Source of the DNA: Paracyclopina nana
Lineage: Eukaryota; Arthropoda; Copepoda; Cyclopoida; Cyclopettidae
Reading direction: 5' to 3'
Assembly: GCA_019096065.1 (NCBI GenBank)
Contig: JAGUCH010000004.1
Coordinates: forward strand, 1,612,001 to 1,676,000
Length of the DNA: 64,000 bases
The translations under genes and the position numbers were made by a program. The notes below the pieces were generated by a model. That model had not been told where the DNA came from and did not search any database. It saw nothing but the letters and a program-made list of their open reading frames with translations. How positions within the stretch are numbered: position 1 is the stretch's first letter; each line of letters opens with the position of its first letter. Positions 21,417 through 34,241 of the stretch are shown here, piece after piece.

Positions 21417-24400
21417 GGTTACATCTTGGTTGGCCTCAAAGCCTGGAATTAATCAATCCATGTTGTATTACTTATGGAAGAATAATTTCTGCCGGAAGAA
21501 AAAACGCCGCATTTAGCAAATTAGCTCGACTTCGCCATGAAAAATAAGGTAGATCATTAAAAATAATGGCCTGATACTATTTGCATATGGAGGCCCCTGT
21601 AGTAATTTCAAAAAGGTAAGGCTACCTTTTTTCATGGCCACTTGCTTTTAACGCTCAGAAATTGGTGCTTTGTTTTCAGAGTGCTAATGAGAGAGTTCAG
21701 TGCTCATTGATTATTGATTATGGGGCCTGCAAAAAACAGGTTTGCCAACTTTAGCCAGTACAATTACAAAAACTATAATTGTATTCTGCCTGTTCGCTCT
21801 CAAGGATTTTCAACCACGTTTGCGGCTGCGGCCAGCAAGAAACGCTCCTGTGATTAATTAATGGCATTCTTCCTTCACCTAACAGGTCATAAAAAGGAGG
21901 GAAAATTCAAAATTCCTTGCAAGCGCAGCTTGTTCAAATATTCATGGAAATCCTGGCAAAGTTTTTGGCACTTCTAGCCAGTCTTTATGGCAATATTTCG
22001 TGGTCTACTTGACAAGTCTGAGTGCAAATAAACGATTGTTGTTGTTAAAGTACAGCAACAACAAAAAGCCTTGTGCTGCCGAGTAAATATCCATGGCATT
22101 AGAAGAGTGGCAATTTGGAGAACCCTTTATAAGGTGGAAGGATATTGCGTTACACACCAATGTTACAATATGCCATTTATCATTATATTGTACGTTATAG
22201 CTTAATTTTATTATTTTCAAATGTGCTGCCATTATGGCAATTTCTACTCTCTTATAATGCTACTCAATTCTCATGTAACATTCTTTAGCTTGATCACTGC
22301 AAAAGGGTGCATGCAAAAAGGTCTTAACATTTTGGCCAAAGAGAATTTGTCATCAGTCTGCGGAAAAAAGCGGTGCACATCTACGTGGAATTACTGAAGA
22401 GCTGCAAATGCAATTTGCTCTGTGTGCAACTTTCTTGACAACCAAGAAAAGAGCCAAGTGCATTGAAATTGTTTCAGAAAGAACGGCTCTGAATGGGAAT
22501 GTTGTAGCGCACAAACTTTGCTCACAAATGGCATAAAGTGATTATAACTCTGAAAATTCCTCCTGTAAATGTTTTTTTTTTTGCTACAAGAAAGCTGTTT
22601 TGCAATAATTGATATCTTGATAAGGCACTAATTTTCCATTAATTCTCAGAATATCTGCACTTCTGAAAGAAACCTAGTTAGTGAATTCTCAATAAGCGAG
22701 CCCATTTTGTTGTTTTTGCCTCAGAACTTTTTCTATAACGGAGAAACCTCAAAACAAGAGCAAACTTTCAATATGTATTCATTTCACTGTTTTGATTTCA
22801 GGCTGTCACTGAATGGCAAAAGTGAGCGAAAGCCGTTTATCAAGTATATTAGTTTTTTGTCTACCTATTACCCCACAGTGAAGCGAAAAACCTAAGGGGA
22901 AAGAGGCTTTCTTGAACTAGAATATGCATTTGCTATTCAAGTGGAAAATGTAAAACTTAATTTGAAAGAACTTTGGCGCAATTTGGAATAGAAAACAGGC
23001 CTCGTTTCAGTTGTGGGCTCCGGCTACAAGTTTCAAAAGCTGGCTCGGTGTTTTTCGCTCTTCTTCTACAACAATATGTAGAAAGCAGCATATTATTTAT
23101 GCTTTGCAAATTGCCTTAATTAGATTTTTTGTTTGTCGTATGTTGGCATTTTGGTGCCACAGCTAAAATGGACATTTATAATAACCTGAAGTTTCTTAAT
23201 AAAACTATCACAATGCGACAAAAAGTTTGGCTACATACGATGTTGCCTCATAACTCATGCATGAACGCAGCTGATTCATAAGAATTACAGAAGCGATAGC
23301 CAAGTTTATGCTTAGGTGAGGTACATTTCAAACCAATCCCTTTTATTTTTCAAAGGTACAATTTTCGGCCAATTTAGGTTAAGATTCTTGTAATCGAATT
23401 TTACCTATGAAAAACATATCTTTCAGCTCATGGCCCAAAATCAGCCTTTTGCACTGAAACTAATAGATTACCAAAAATACGGGGACGTATTTTGGCTTTG
23501 GAATGAAAACTGTTTTTCTGTATCATTAATTTTAGTTTTAATAGGACTAAGATATAAGCATGAAACTCACATTTTATATCTATAGTGTTGGTGGTTAATT
23601 TTGCGAATTGGTACTCAACTTCCTGACTTGGTACTTGCAGAGTAGCAGGATTGTCTCACCCGGCTAATTGAATCACTTGAGTCGTCCTTTCTGGGTCCTG
23701 TCAAAGCAAAGACTAATTTGGGGGGCGGCCTCAAACCAAGCGAAAGCCCTTCGCCGATGGCGCCCTCAAATAAAGGCCACAGCGCTTCACTGAGCGCGCA
23801 CCACAAAATGCGGATAATCAAGGCCAGATATCTTCGTAAGGCATAAAAAGCGTGCCGTATCTCAAGTCTGGCTGGGGCTTTTTTGGGTGAATTGCCATTA
23901 GCAATTCGAGACATCTAATTAAGTAATTGTCACTCGGGAAAATTACCGTTGCACAACAATTAAAACGAGGATCTTTAAGGTTATAACTTTTTTCTCTCTC
24001 GAGGAATTGTGTGCCTTTCCAAATGGTAAGAATTGCATGCATGTATGCAATAAATTAGGATATGCTTCATTATCACGCATATTGTGTCTTATTCATCAGC
24101 TATGCTTTATACTGTGTACGTACTACACTGTAGTGCTAGTCTGCCATTTTGCAAGGCTGCGAAACAAAGAAGGTGGTGGCCCTAATTTTAGAAGAGCCTG
24201 CTGTTGGTCCATTTGCTGTAGTGCCATGACAGTTTCGTAGAATTATTTTTGAAGCAAAAATACTCCTCAGTGAGTCAGCAAAAAATTGAAAGCATCCGCT
24301 ATTTCCTCTCCATTTTCTCCTGTGAAAAATAAATGGACTGCATTGAAGAATGCATTCAGCAAATAATACACTATTCATCCGAATTCATCCTCTTGAAGAA

Positions 24401-24909
24401 GAAAGAAGACTTTATATTGTATGTTTGATAACGCTACTTGCATCTCTCTTTGAGAACACATTCAAGTAATGCTCCTATTATGGCCCAAAGTATTTTTTTG
24501 TGAAGGTAAGCATTGCCGCGACTCATCATTTTTCATTTTTATGCTATTTAATAAATAAAATGGACTTTTTATGTTTTAAAAAATATTGATAAGAGGAGTG
24601 CAACGTATTCAAAAAAGGTTTTGTGATGAAGCCCAAAAACTTTGCGAGATAACTGAAAAATTTCTTATCCCAAAAAAGATGTAGTATTTGCTATTAAACT
24701 TTCTTTTCTTACGCGCACACCCTCAAATTCGGCTACACGTCAACTCAACAGAAAACCAAAACATCAAAGGAAATAATTAGCAATTTTCCGTCAAATCAGG
24801 TGAGGTCATAACGAGAATGTAAAATAATGCGGTGATCTAATTAGTCATACTATGAATATCTTGTTGTTATTGTCATCTTTTCAGGAAAATATTTTGAGAC
24901 TAGAGCAAA
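21417..24909. other. Intergenic, divergent region between dpr-like gene and MON2
   Basis: 3.5 kb separating the dpr-like start (minus) from the MON2 start (plus), so it should contain both promoters and the dpr 5' UTR. Reading frames here are short and of random composition. A slightly more GC-rich patch at about 23690-23810 might be a promoter or a 5' exon, but nothing confirms it. Confidence 0.4.
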
Positions 24910-27900
24910 ATGGATGGCTCTGCGAGAACTAAGCTCTTGGAGAACATCCAAAATGACTTGAAAAACATCAGTCTGGAGACGAAGAAATCAAAGCATTTAC
25001 AGCCGGTTCGAGAGTCCACAGATGAAGCCATTGTAAAAATAAGGAGTTTGGCAACTGCTCCACCGGGAACCGACATCAACTTGTTCAATGCTTCAAACCA
25101 GATCTTGTTTCCTCTTGTGCAAGGGTGTGAAACCAAGGATGTCAAAGTGGTCAAGCTGTGCTTGGGCCTCATGCAACGACTGATCGTTCACAAGGTTCTA
25201 GATTTCAGGGGAGCCAAATATGTCGCTGACACGTTGTGGATGCTCATGGAAGCAAGTCTCGAGGAAGTCAAGATACTGCAGACTCTTACTCTACTGTTGA
25301 CATCGAGGTAATTCAAAACCTAACTCGTCATTGGTCGAGTTGATCATGCTTTTTCTCTAGTCATGTTGTTCAGAATGAGACTTTGGCGAAATGTCTGGTG
25401 ATTTGCTTGCGCCTGAACTTTACCAAGGATCAAACAACAAATATGATTGCTGGGGCAACTTTAAGGCAACTTGTCCCCGTTGTGCTAGAAAGAGTAGAGG
25501 CTGCCGACAAAGACCAGTGCAATACCTGTCTCCAGCATTGTTATGAAGAACCTGGCCAAGTTGTCAGAGAACTGACGAAAAATGTATTCCCTCCTGGAAC
25601 CAACCCTTTCATTGTTGATGCATACCTTCTCATTCAGGTGCATACTTTTCTTTATATTGCTAGCCTTGAAATGCATTTTATAAACTAGGATATTGTTCTG
25701 CTGGTTGGAGCTGATCAACCCAAGTGGATGACTGGAATTGTTGAGATGACCAGAACTTTTGGACTCGAGCTGCTGGAATCTGTGCTATCCAAGTTTCCTT
25801 CAGTGTTTCATGAGCATCACCCTTTCAGAATGCTCCTTAAAGAAAGAGTGTGCTCCCTGGTGATCAAGCTGTTTTCCCCGAATGTCAAGTATAAGAACAA
25901 TCCTGCTGAGCTGAAGCCAAGCTATGGAATCACTTCCAAGTTGCTCAGGGTGGTTTCCGTGCTCATTCTGCAATATCATGATGTGCTCAGCACTGAAACT
26001 GAAATTTTCTTGTCAATGATAATCAAGTTCCTTGATCCTGACAAGCCTGGATGGCAAAACGGATCTGCCTTGGAGGTGATACACAAGATGGTTATTCAGC
26101 CTGATTTGTTGACCTTCTTGACGAAAACCTTTGATATGAACAGTCACTCTACCAAAGTATTTCAAGACTTGATCAATAGCCTTGGAACCTTTGTTCAAAA
26201 CGTCATGTTGGCACCAAATGACGTTGAGGCTCCAGTTGAGTCCCCTAAAGAAGCCAACAATCCTCAGCCAGGGTTCTCCTGTAGAAATGTGTGGAAGCCT
26301 CTGACCATTAATTTCGTTGGCGGACAAACCAAAGAGGTTTACCTAGACGTTAATGATCGTGGAGACGTCCCTAGCATCAGTGATGGTTACCCCATATCTT
26401 TGGCATATGTCATACTCCTTGACGTTGTGAGGTCCCTTTCAATTATATTTGATGGGAAGGTAAGTTTTCATTGGTGCATTTGAAAAGTAGCACATTCCTA
26501 ATCTTGAAACTCATATAGGAGACTGATGTGCACAAGCAATTATTAGAGTCCAGTTGGTGTGGCCTCTTATCTGCCTTGAGTCTTCTGTTAGACTCTTCCA
26601 CAGATGACTCTTCCACCGAGAACATGCTGAAAACTTTGGAAACCTTTGCCAGCTTTTGTGGGAAGACTGGCCTTGAAGGCCCAAGAGATGCTTTTTTGGC
26701 TGCTATCTGCAAAGCATCTTTACCACCCCATTACACTCTCAATGTCCTCAAGGCCACGCCTTCTACCCAAAATGTGACTGGTCCCAGGAACCCTGGTGAC
26801 CCTGCTGGAAATATGTTGGGTGATCATGACATAAGACATCAAGTGGTGGCGGTTGGAACTCCATTGCCTACCGCTTCTTTGCCTGCCTCTGCTCACCAAG
26901 GTCCTGTGATGCTGACAGCAAAAAATTTGCAATGCATGCGAGCCATTCTTTCGGTTGCACATTGCCATGGAGACCTTTTGGGCTCATCTTGGCATATCAT
27001 ATTAACAGTAAGTGTCCTTGAGATTCAAACAAAACACCTTAATGTATTTACTGTTTTCAGACTCTTCAGCACCTGGTGTGGATTTTAGGCTTAAAGCCAG
27101 TAACAGGTGGAGCCTTAACCACATCTGTAGCTTCGAGTGGCTCTGAAACAAGCTCTGTCATCACCACTGCTGTCATGGCTGATTTACCTGTCTTGAGCAA
27201 CATGGTTACGAGACTCTTCGAGTCCTCCACCGACCTGTCTGACTCCTCTGTCAAGTATTTGATAGAGGCCCTGTGCCACCTTTCAAATGAGAGCATTGAG
27301 CTTGCCTCATCTAACAGGGAACCTTCTCTGTTTGCTGTCGCAAAACTCTTAGAGACAGGACTGGTGAACATGTCTAGGGTGGATGTGATATGGCGCCCTA
27401 TCACGAACCATTTACTGATGGTTTGTCATCATCCTCACCTTAGAATGAGACAGTGGGGATGTGAAGCTCTGACTTTTCTGACAAGACAAGCCTTGCAATT
27501 TAGGCATGATCCACCTTTGAAGGAATGCAATAGGCTTCAGGTAGATAGTAGAATTTGTACCTGTTTTGTCAAATTTGCCTAAAATATTTTTGTACATTTT
27601 CAGACTTTGTTGCTGTCTCCTTTAGCAGAGCTGAGTTCCATTCCTTTCCCCGATGTCAGGCAAAAGCAGTTGGATACCGTCCTACATATTTTGCATTCTT
27701 CTGGCGAAGTCCTTGATCAAGGATGGCCCCTGGTGCTAACAATGATAGGAAGTCTTGAGCTGGATCATTCAGACATTTTGGTCAGGAGTGCATTTCAGTG
27801 TCTTCAGTTGGTTTTCACCGATTTTCTACCAGCCATTCCCTACAGATGCTATCCAATCTGTGTTGAGACAGCCACCAAATTTGGCTCTCAAAAGGCAGAA

Positions 27901-30172
27901 TTAAACGTGTCTTTAGCTGCTATTGGGCTATTGTGGAATCTGAGTGATTACTTTTTTCAGGTAATATTTTCTCTCAAGTTCTGAACTTTTTTCAGGGTAT
28001 CTTTGCCATTTCAGAACGTTGTCAACCTGCAAAAACAAGAGAAAGACAATCAATTGTTCCCAGACTGCTTCTTGACCTTTCCAGGGAGCAAGAACATTTC
28101 CTCTTTTGACAAGCTTTGGATGTGTTTGTATTGCAAGCTAAAAGATCTCTGCTTGGATTCAAGGCCATCAGTTAGAAAAAGCTCTGGCCAGACCCTATTT
28201 TCTACAATCGCAGCTCACGGTTCTATCCTGGAGGCGAACACTTGGCAAGCAGTACTTTGGCAGGTCTTGTTCCCGCTGCTTGACAATGTCATAATCCAGA
28301 GTGACAATGCTAGCTCTGAGAGAGTAAGTCAAAGTCAGGTCATCATGATCCATCACTCTAGAAACACGGCTCAAAAGCAGTGGGCGGAAACCAAGGTATT
28401 GTTGCTCATTTTAAACGCTGCTGAATTGTGTTGAATCACAATCTTCCATCCCTAGGTCCTTACGATCTCAGGCGTGGTCAGAGTATTCAACACAAAGAGG
28501 AACCTACTGCGGTCGATGGGTGACTATAGCAAAGCATGGGTGTTGTTGCTCGAATATGTTGAGAAAATGGCTCTGAGTGAAACGACTGAGGTGTCGCTAG
28601 CTGCTCTAAAGGCTTTGCAAGAGATGATCACCTCCAGCCCTCAGGATAAGGGAGAAGTCAGGGAAATCAACTGGACCTTGTGCTGGAAGGCTTGGCTCAA
28701 CATAGGGAACCAAAAAGCCAACTACATTTCAAACACCACCGAAGTCCTTGCCAATTCCCAGGTCTTGCTCACTGGATATGTCCAAATATTCCATGTCCTT
28801 TTTCCCCATCTAAAGACCAGCTTTAGGCGTGAGGATGTGGAGAGCCTTGGAAAAGTGCTCATGAGCTGCATTCAGGTATTTGTTGCAGTTTATATTTTTC
28901 TTTACCTCAACTGATTCTCTTAACTCAATTCCCAGGTTCCTATTGATGCTGAATTTGAAAATCCTAATAGCATTACACCTTTACATGGAGCCGCGTTGGA
29001 GGCTTTTGAGGCTGTCAAGGAGGTTGCACTTGAAGCAGGCAATCAGGGTGTCATTCCAGAGACCTTTCTGTCGATGCTGAAATTTGCCAAAGCTGCATTC
29101 ACGGTTTGTAGGTCAAGCAGTGTGAAAGATGGGAGGTTTCGGGAAAAGTTTAGCCTCTTTGGCGAGGCTTGTATGGAATCATTAGCTGGCTTCTATGAGA
29201 GTACTGCTGAGGTAAAAATGGCTGTTTCTTAATTCACCTTGTATCTCAACGGGACTCTTTTATTCATTAAGGTTGATGGGGTATTGAAAGAAGGCATCTT
29301 GTTCAAGTTCACTTGGATTTTGCACATTCCCTTGAAGCAAAAATACAAGTGCTACCTGCAGTCCAATTGGAGAGTCGGAGTGAAAATAATGACCAGGATC
29401 TTAAAGTGTGGTTTGCCTAAGGCTAGAAGCAAGCCTGAATTGTTCACTGAATTTTGGGACGAATTGGCCGCTGTATTTGAGGATTTTCTCTTTCCTGAAT
29501 CAAGTACGCTTTAATTAATGAATCTGTTGTACTTTCTAAGACAAACATAATTTTATTGCAGGCGACGACCAAAAGCAAGAAGATAAAGTTGTTGACGAAG
29601 CTATCGATTGCTCCTTGGTCCAACTATTAAGGGAAGAAATTCTCCCCTTTCCGTCCGAGGTACCAACGGATTTCATTCGCAAGATCGTAGTCTTACTGAA
29701 CAAGGGCTCCATTCACTCTTCAATGACGTTGAGTGATGACTGCAGTGGCAGTATTGGGCTAAGAGAGGATTTTGCGAAGCAGTGCTTTGAAACTTTGCTC
29801 GAATTTTCTCTCCTGGATGAAGTAGCAAGCAATGAGACAAGTGTAACCAACCGATTGGCAATCACTTCTCTTCTTCAAAGATTCAAGGAGGTTCTCCAAG
29901 AAGCAATTGACAGTGAACGGCTCAACAAGAATATCCCTTTGCAGAGGCAAAAAGTTGCTGAGATTTCATTCGTGCTGAAAGCCATAGCCACTGTGATATC
30001 GTCCATGAAGAAGGCTCCAAAGAGCACAGTGACGAAGAAAACATGGAACCAAGTCATTGGTCTGTATCCCTACCTGGTGCAGTTCACTGCGACTAGTTCG
30101 CCTCAGATTGGCACAGCAGTCAAAGTTGCTCTTTTGGAGTACAATGATCTTCTACAACCCTTGAATGTTTGA
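24910..30172 (+). CDS. MON2: MON2 homologue, Golgi/endosome trafficking regulator (11 exons)
   Basis: Exons 24910-25307, 25361-25637, 25689-26459, 26519-27007, 27061-27540, 27604-27960, 28015-28395, 28456-28875, 28936-29211, 29272-29503, 29562-30172; 4692 nt, 1563 aa (animal MON2 is about 1,700). All joins keep frame and introns are 51-63 bp. The N-terminus matches the DCB-like domain ([43 protein letters not shown]); the HUS-like and C-terminal MON2 domains follow ([64 protein letters not shown]). MON2 is related to the non-catalytic parts of large Arf-GEFs, acts with Dopey at Golgi and endosome membranes, and supports retrieval of cargo. No domain appears missing. The start was chosen by homology and the first ATG of the frame. 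Confidence 0.92.
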
Positions 30173-30614
30173 AATAGCATCGTACTACTTTGCAAAGATT
30201 TTACATTTCCACAAACAAACCTACCCTAAAATTAATGTGATATGATTTTGAAATAATATTTTCTCTCTGTTGTCACTTCATTTTCAGCTTTTTTTGCATG
30301 AATCCATTGCAACTTAGCAAAGAGAAAGCGATTATCTAAAAATCAACAGCCCGTTGCTCTATTTGAACAATTATCATATGAGAATTAGGCCGTCGATGCC
30401 GCAAATTAATAGATAATATTTGCTCGAACTTCAAAGCCGCACAGCTAGGATTGATCACTAGAAAGAATCAGTTTGTCTAGCGTTGAAGAATTTTAAATGG
30501 ATCGGGTTTGCAAATTCATTCACTCGCACCTTGATTTCGAAAAAGATTGCGAAATTCCAACTGATTCCGTGAGATTTAAAAATTACTCGTCTAATTGTAA
30601 GAGGTCAATTTACG
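30173..30614. other. Short intergenic gap, MON2 to UGP2-like gene
   Basis: 442 bp. It contains a 60-codon frame (30497-30679) out of frame with the downstream gene; it does not resemble the N-terminus of UDP-glucose pyrophosphorylase, so I do not call it. Confidence 0.4.
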
Positions 30615-31839
30615 ATGGAGTCTTTTCAGATTTTGGATTTTGGGAGGCTTCCGAAGGCAGATTCTGCCTTACAAATTAAGGCACTTCTTGATAAATTGGT
30701 TGTTGTGAAGTCAAATGGTGGCCTTGGCTCGTCTATGGGCCATGAAGGGCCGAAGTCGTTGATCAAAGTGCGAGATGGTTTGACAATGCTTGACTTGACT
30801 GTGCAGCAAATTACTTTTCTTAACAAAACCTATGAAGCTGATGTACCTTTGTTGCTAATGAACTCTCCTACGACAGATTCACAAACTAAGGAGGCCATCA
30901 AGCAATACTCTGGTGTCAAGATATTGACTTTAGTCCAATCCAGTCATTTGCCTTTTGAACCTAATCACGCGTAATTAGCTTTATAAGTTTTCAATTCAGC
31001 CATTAAACAATGGTTATATTTTTAGATGCTGCCAAAATTGCCAAGAAGATCTTTGTGAGGTCATGCATAAATCCGGACTTTTGGCTGAAATGCACGATCA
31101 AGGCAAGAGATTCGTGTTTTTATCCAACATTGACAACCTTGGAGCCACAGTAGAATATGGGATTTTGATGCACTTAGATGGCCAGTCAAACGATTTGTCT
31201 ATTTTTGAGGTCACCGAGAGAACCAGAGCTGATATCGTAGAGCATTCGCAAGCAACAGATGATCACTTGGAGAAGCGTCAAAAGTTGAGCTCATTGCACA
31301 CTGGTAGCCTCTGGATGAGCCTTGCAAGCATTAAGGCAGTAATGGAGGAAAGAAGCGTAAATATCGAGCCTCTGAGCTATAACAAAACTCGTGACGAAGG
31401 GTCAAGAGACACAAAATTGAAGAATGACAAGAGAAAAGATTGGTTTAAAAAGTGCTCATGGGTCTATGTACCACGATCAAGATTCCTGCCCATTGCAAAG
31501 ACATCCGATCTGACCTTGGTCATGAGCAATCTCTACAAAGTCAAGTACGGATCGTTGGTCATGTCACCTGACAGAACATTTCAGACCACACCAATTATCA
31601 ACTTGGGAAGGGAACATTTTGGAAAAATTAGCGAGTTACAAGGAAGGTTCAATGGTGCACTTGACATCATGGACCTTGACCACTTGTCTGTATCTGGGGA
31701 TGTTACGTTTGGCAAAGATGTCACGCTAAAAGGCAATATCGTAATCATGGCAAATAGTGGGAGCAGAATAGACATCCCTTCTGGAGCAATACTTCAAGAT
31801 CAAGTCATAACTGGAGACTTGCGAATACGTGATGCCTAA
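30615..31839 (+). CDS. UDP-glucose pyrophosphorylase-like protein, probably inactive (2 exons)
   Basis: Exons 30615-30970 and 31026-31839; 1170 nt, 389 aa against about 500 for UGPases. Recognisable blocks: KLVVVKSNGGLGSSMG and GPKSLI (nucleotide-binding loop), MLDLTVQQI, VPLLLMNS, FVFLSNIDNLGATVE, SLWMSLASIKAV, VPRSRFLPIAKTSDL, DLDHLSVSGDVTFGKDVTLKG and a C-terminal left-handed beta-helix tail (RIDIPSGAIL, LRIRDA). Missing or changed: roughly 80-100 N-terminal residues; the WYPPGHGD segment, replaced around the splice join by a Cys-rich stretch; the FNTNNLW segment, now LHTGSLW; and the catalytic lysine of the PVKTTSD motif, shifted to PIAKTSD. The frame is otherwise open and well conserved structurally. 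It is probably a pseudoenzyme or diverged paralogue; the true UGP2 would lie elsewhere. Confidence 0.8.
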
Positions 31840-31908
31840 CAAGAATCTTAAAATGACAAGGATATTTTATAATCTTACTCGGCTGTCTACAGTTTTAGCA
31901 AAATTATA

Positions 31909-34241
31909 TTATTGATTTTGCTTTTTCGCACTCAATGCAACATCCTTAACAGCTTTTAGATGTTCCTCAAGTTGCTTTTGAAAAGCAGCTTTTGCCTCTG
32001 GGTCTTTTGTGCTTAGCTGACTTACTACCCAATTCTGATAGTCATTCAGCAACTTGACAGAATCTTCATCGAGTTGCTCAGATACCTTGGCAATGATAGT
32101 AGGCACAAATTTTCCACTGGCATGTAGCATACAGCCAGTTTGACACTGAAACAACACGAGTGCAGCTAAATGCAGCGTCAATGCTGGATCCTGGCAAGAC
32201 TCCACTTGGCTCATCAAGTTCTGTCGGTGGTTGAAAACTATTTGCCTGTCTTTTTTGCGATCAGATTTCTTGATCATGACATCACATGCAGAGGCCAAGT
32301 TTTCATCAAGACAGCTCAAAAAGTCATCAATGCTGTCAAGACTTTTCACCATGGCTGACATGGGTTTTCCCACGTCTTTGGGAAGTTGCGTTATCCACTT
32401 ATTTCTCAAATCAGCCGTGACATCCTTGCAATCTTCCTGTAGGATTTGGTGCTCTTGGGCGACATAGAGCAGCGCTTCATTCACCACCTCAGTACACAGA
32501 GTCTTGAGCAAATACTTTTCCAGAGGTTCACGCTGGTCCAAGCAAGCCAGACCCTTTTCAAACAGTCTGACATTCTCCACAAGGGAATTGATTTTGTCCT
32601 GGAAATCATGGAAGTTTCTCTTTTTGCTCTGCATTGAGGCTGTCATGGAAGTTTGGTACAGAGAAGCCAATTTAGACTCAAACTGCTTCTCCAAATGTGG
32701 GTAAAAGTGACGGGCCAATTCATCACAAAGATCTTCGGGAGCGTCCTTCAGGATGGTCACTGACGATAGCTTATCAGCCAGCTCGCTCATTCCCATAAAT
32801 TCCAAACCTTTCGACTGGACGGAAGAACCCGACGAGTCTTCCTTGCCCCTGAATGTTTTCTTCTTGGCAGCCTTGGTCTTGGTCTCTCTTCCCATTGCAC
32901 CTCCACCTGCTTTGCCTTCAGCAGCTTTCTTACGCCGCTCGTCCTTTTTGTCCATTTTTCCTTCCATGATATCTGTCAAGTCCATTTTTTCAGTCACTTG
33001 CTGACTTTTGACAAACTGTGCATACTTTCCGGAATTGATCATCTGCACTGCCTTCAGTTCAACTTCGGGAGCAAATAGTTCTTCAATGGAACTGAGGCAG
33101 GCCTTGGAAACAACCAATGTCTCACAGAAAATGACAGCCTTGTCACTTTTCAAGACGTCAGCCAAAACCAAGGTCACATCATCTGGAGACAACACAGAGG
33201 GTAGATGAGGTAGAACATCTACAAAACCTTGGGTGGCCAGCGCCTCTTCAATTTGAACTTCAAGCATGTCAATGATGGACTTGCCAATGCAACAAGACCT
33301 CAAAAATGTCAGCGGCTCATCGGAGAACTTTCTTTTGATGGTGGCTTTCGGATCAGATATGCCAAGTCTGGACAAGGCATCGTATTCCAGATATCCGTTC
33401 TGCTTGAAAAAGTTGTCCACCCATTCATTTTGAGCCTTAGCATAGTTAGAAGGGACAAAGGTGGCCTTTTGCCTTCCTCCTGTAATCGATCCTTTGATGG
33501 TGTTATCACGAATCATCTCTTCAGCCAGATTGAAGAACATTTTCGCATCAACTTTGATCTCTTTCACGATGGCGGATACAGACATTGGAGCTGTCAACGC
33601 TGTCAAAGCTCCCCTGATCTTAGCCTTGTTTCTTGCCATAAAGGCAGGAGTGAGGATGACTTTGGGGTCATGCTCATCCTGGAAGCCTTGGATGATCTTT
33701 CCCAAACGGTTGATGACTTGTTCAAACAGAAAATCAGCCGGAAGATTGAACTCTTTGGCCAAGGTGGACACTGTCAAGGTTCCAGCGATTTGGAGCTTTT
33801 CATTAAGCTGCTCAGCCATGTCATCCAAGTAGGAAGAGTTGATGAGCTGGCCAAGAACCAAATGAACATTGGGATCATGCTTGGACAACTGTTGGGCCTG
33901 ATGCTCCACGTGAGAATAGTCAACATTCAAATTGACAGCCAGCTCAGACAAGGTGACACGACCTCGACACACAAATAGCTCATCGTCCAACTCTCTAAAA
34001 CAGAAATACCATAAGCCATGGATCATATCTGTATCAGAAAGTGCTCAATTTACCTTTCCAGCTGCTTGTGTGTCAAATATTCCTTGCCATCGGCGGTGTA
34101 AATAACCTTAAGCATGCCATTGTTGATGAGGTAATTGACAATTTCGATGCAATTCCTCTCTGAAAGTCGCTGCACTGTCCCACCCAATTGAGCACGCTGT
34201 AAATCAGCAGCCAACTGCTGAATTTCGTTCCAATCTGCCAT
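31909..34241 (-). CDS. UFL1: UFL1, E3 UFM1-protein ligase 1 (2 exons)
   Basis: Exons 34241-34054 and 33994-31909; 2274 nt, 757 aa (human about 794). Intron 59 bp, GTAAAT...TTAG, phase 2. The N-terminus [18 protein letters not shown] and [14 protein letters not shown] are typical; winged-helix-type repeats follow to about residue 300, then a basic low-complexity linker (about residues 380-430, [17 protein letters not shown] to [14 protein letters not shown]), then an alpha-helical C-terminal half. UFL1 has no RING or HECT; it is a scaffold that, with DDRGK1 and CDK5RAP3 at the ER, transfers UFM1 from UFC1 to substrates such as ribosomal protein RPL26. The gene is convergent with the UGP2-like gene, 69 bp apart stop to stop, so the 3' UTRs probably abut or overlap. 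Confidence 0.93.

Noticed and set aside
23615-23914. 99-aa minus-strand ORF in a slightly GC-richer patch
   Set aside because: No domain, no splice context and no ATG-centred signal. It could be a 5' UTR or promoter of the dpr-like gene, but nothing proves it.
30497-30679. 60-aa ORF just upstream of the UGP2-like start
   Set aside because: It is out of frame with the UGPase frame; joining it would need a 34-nt intron and the frame would not match. The peptide does not resemble the UGPase N-terminus.
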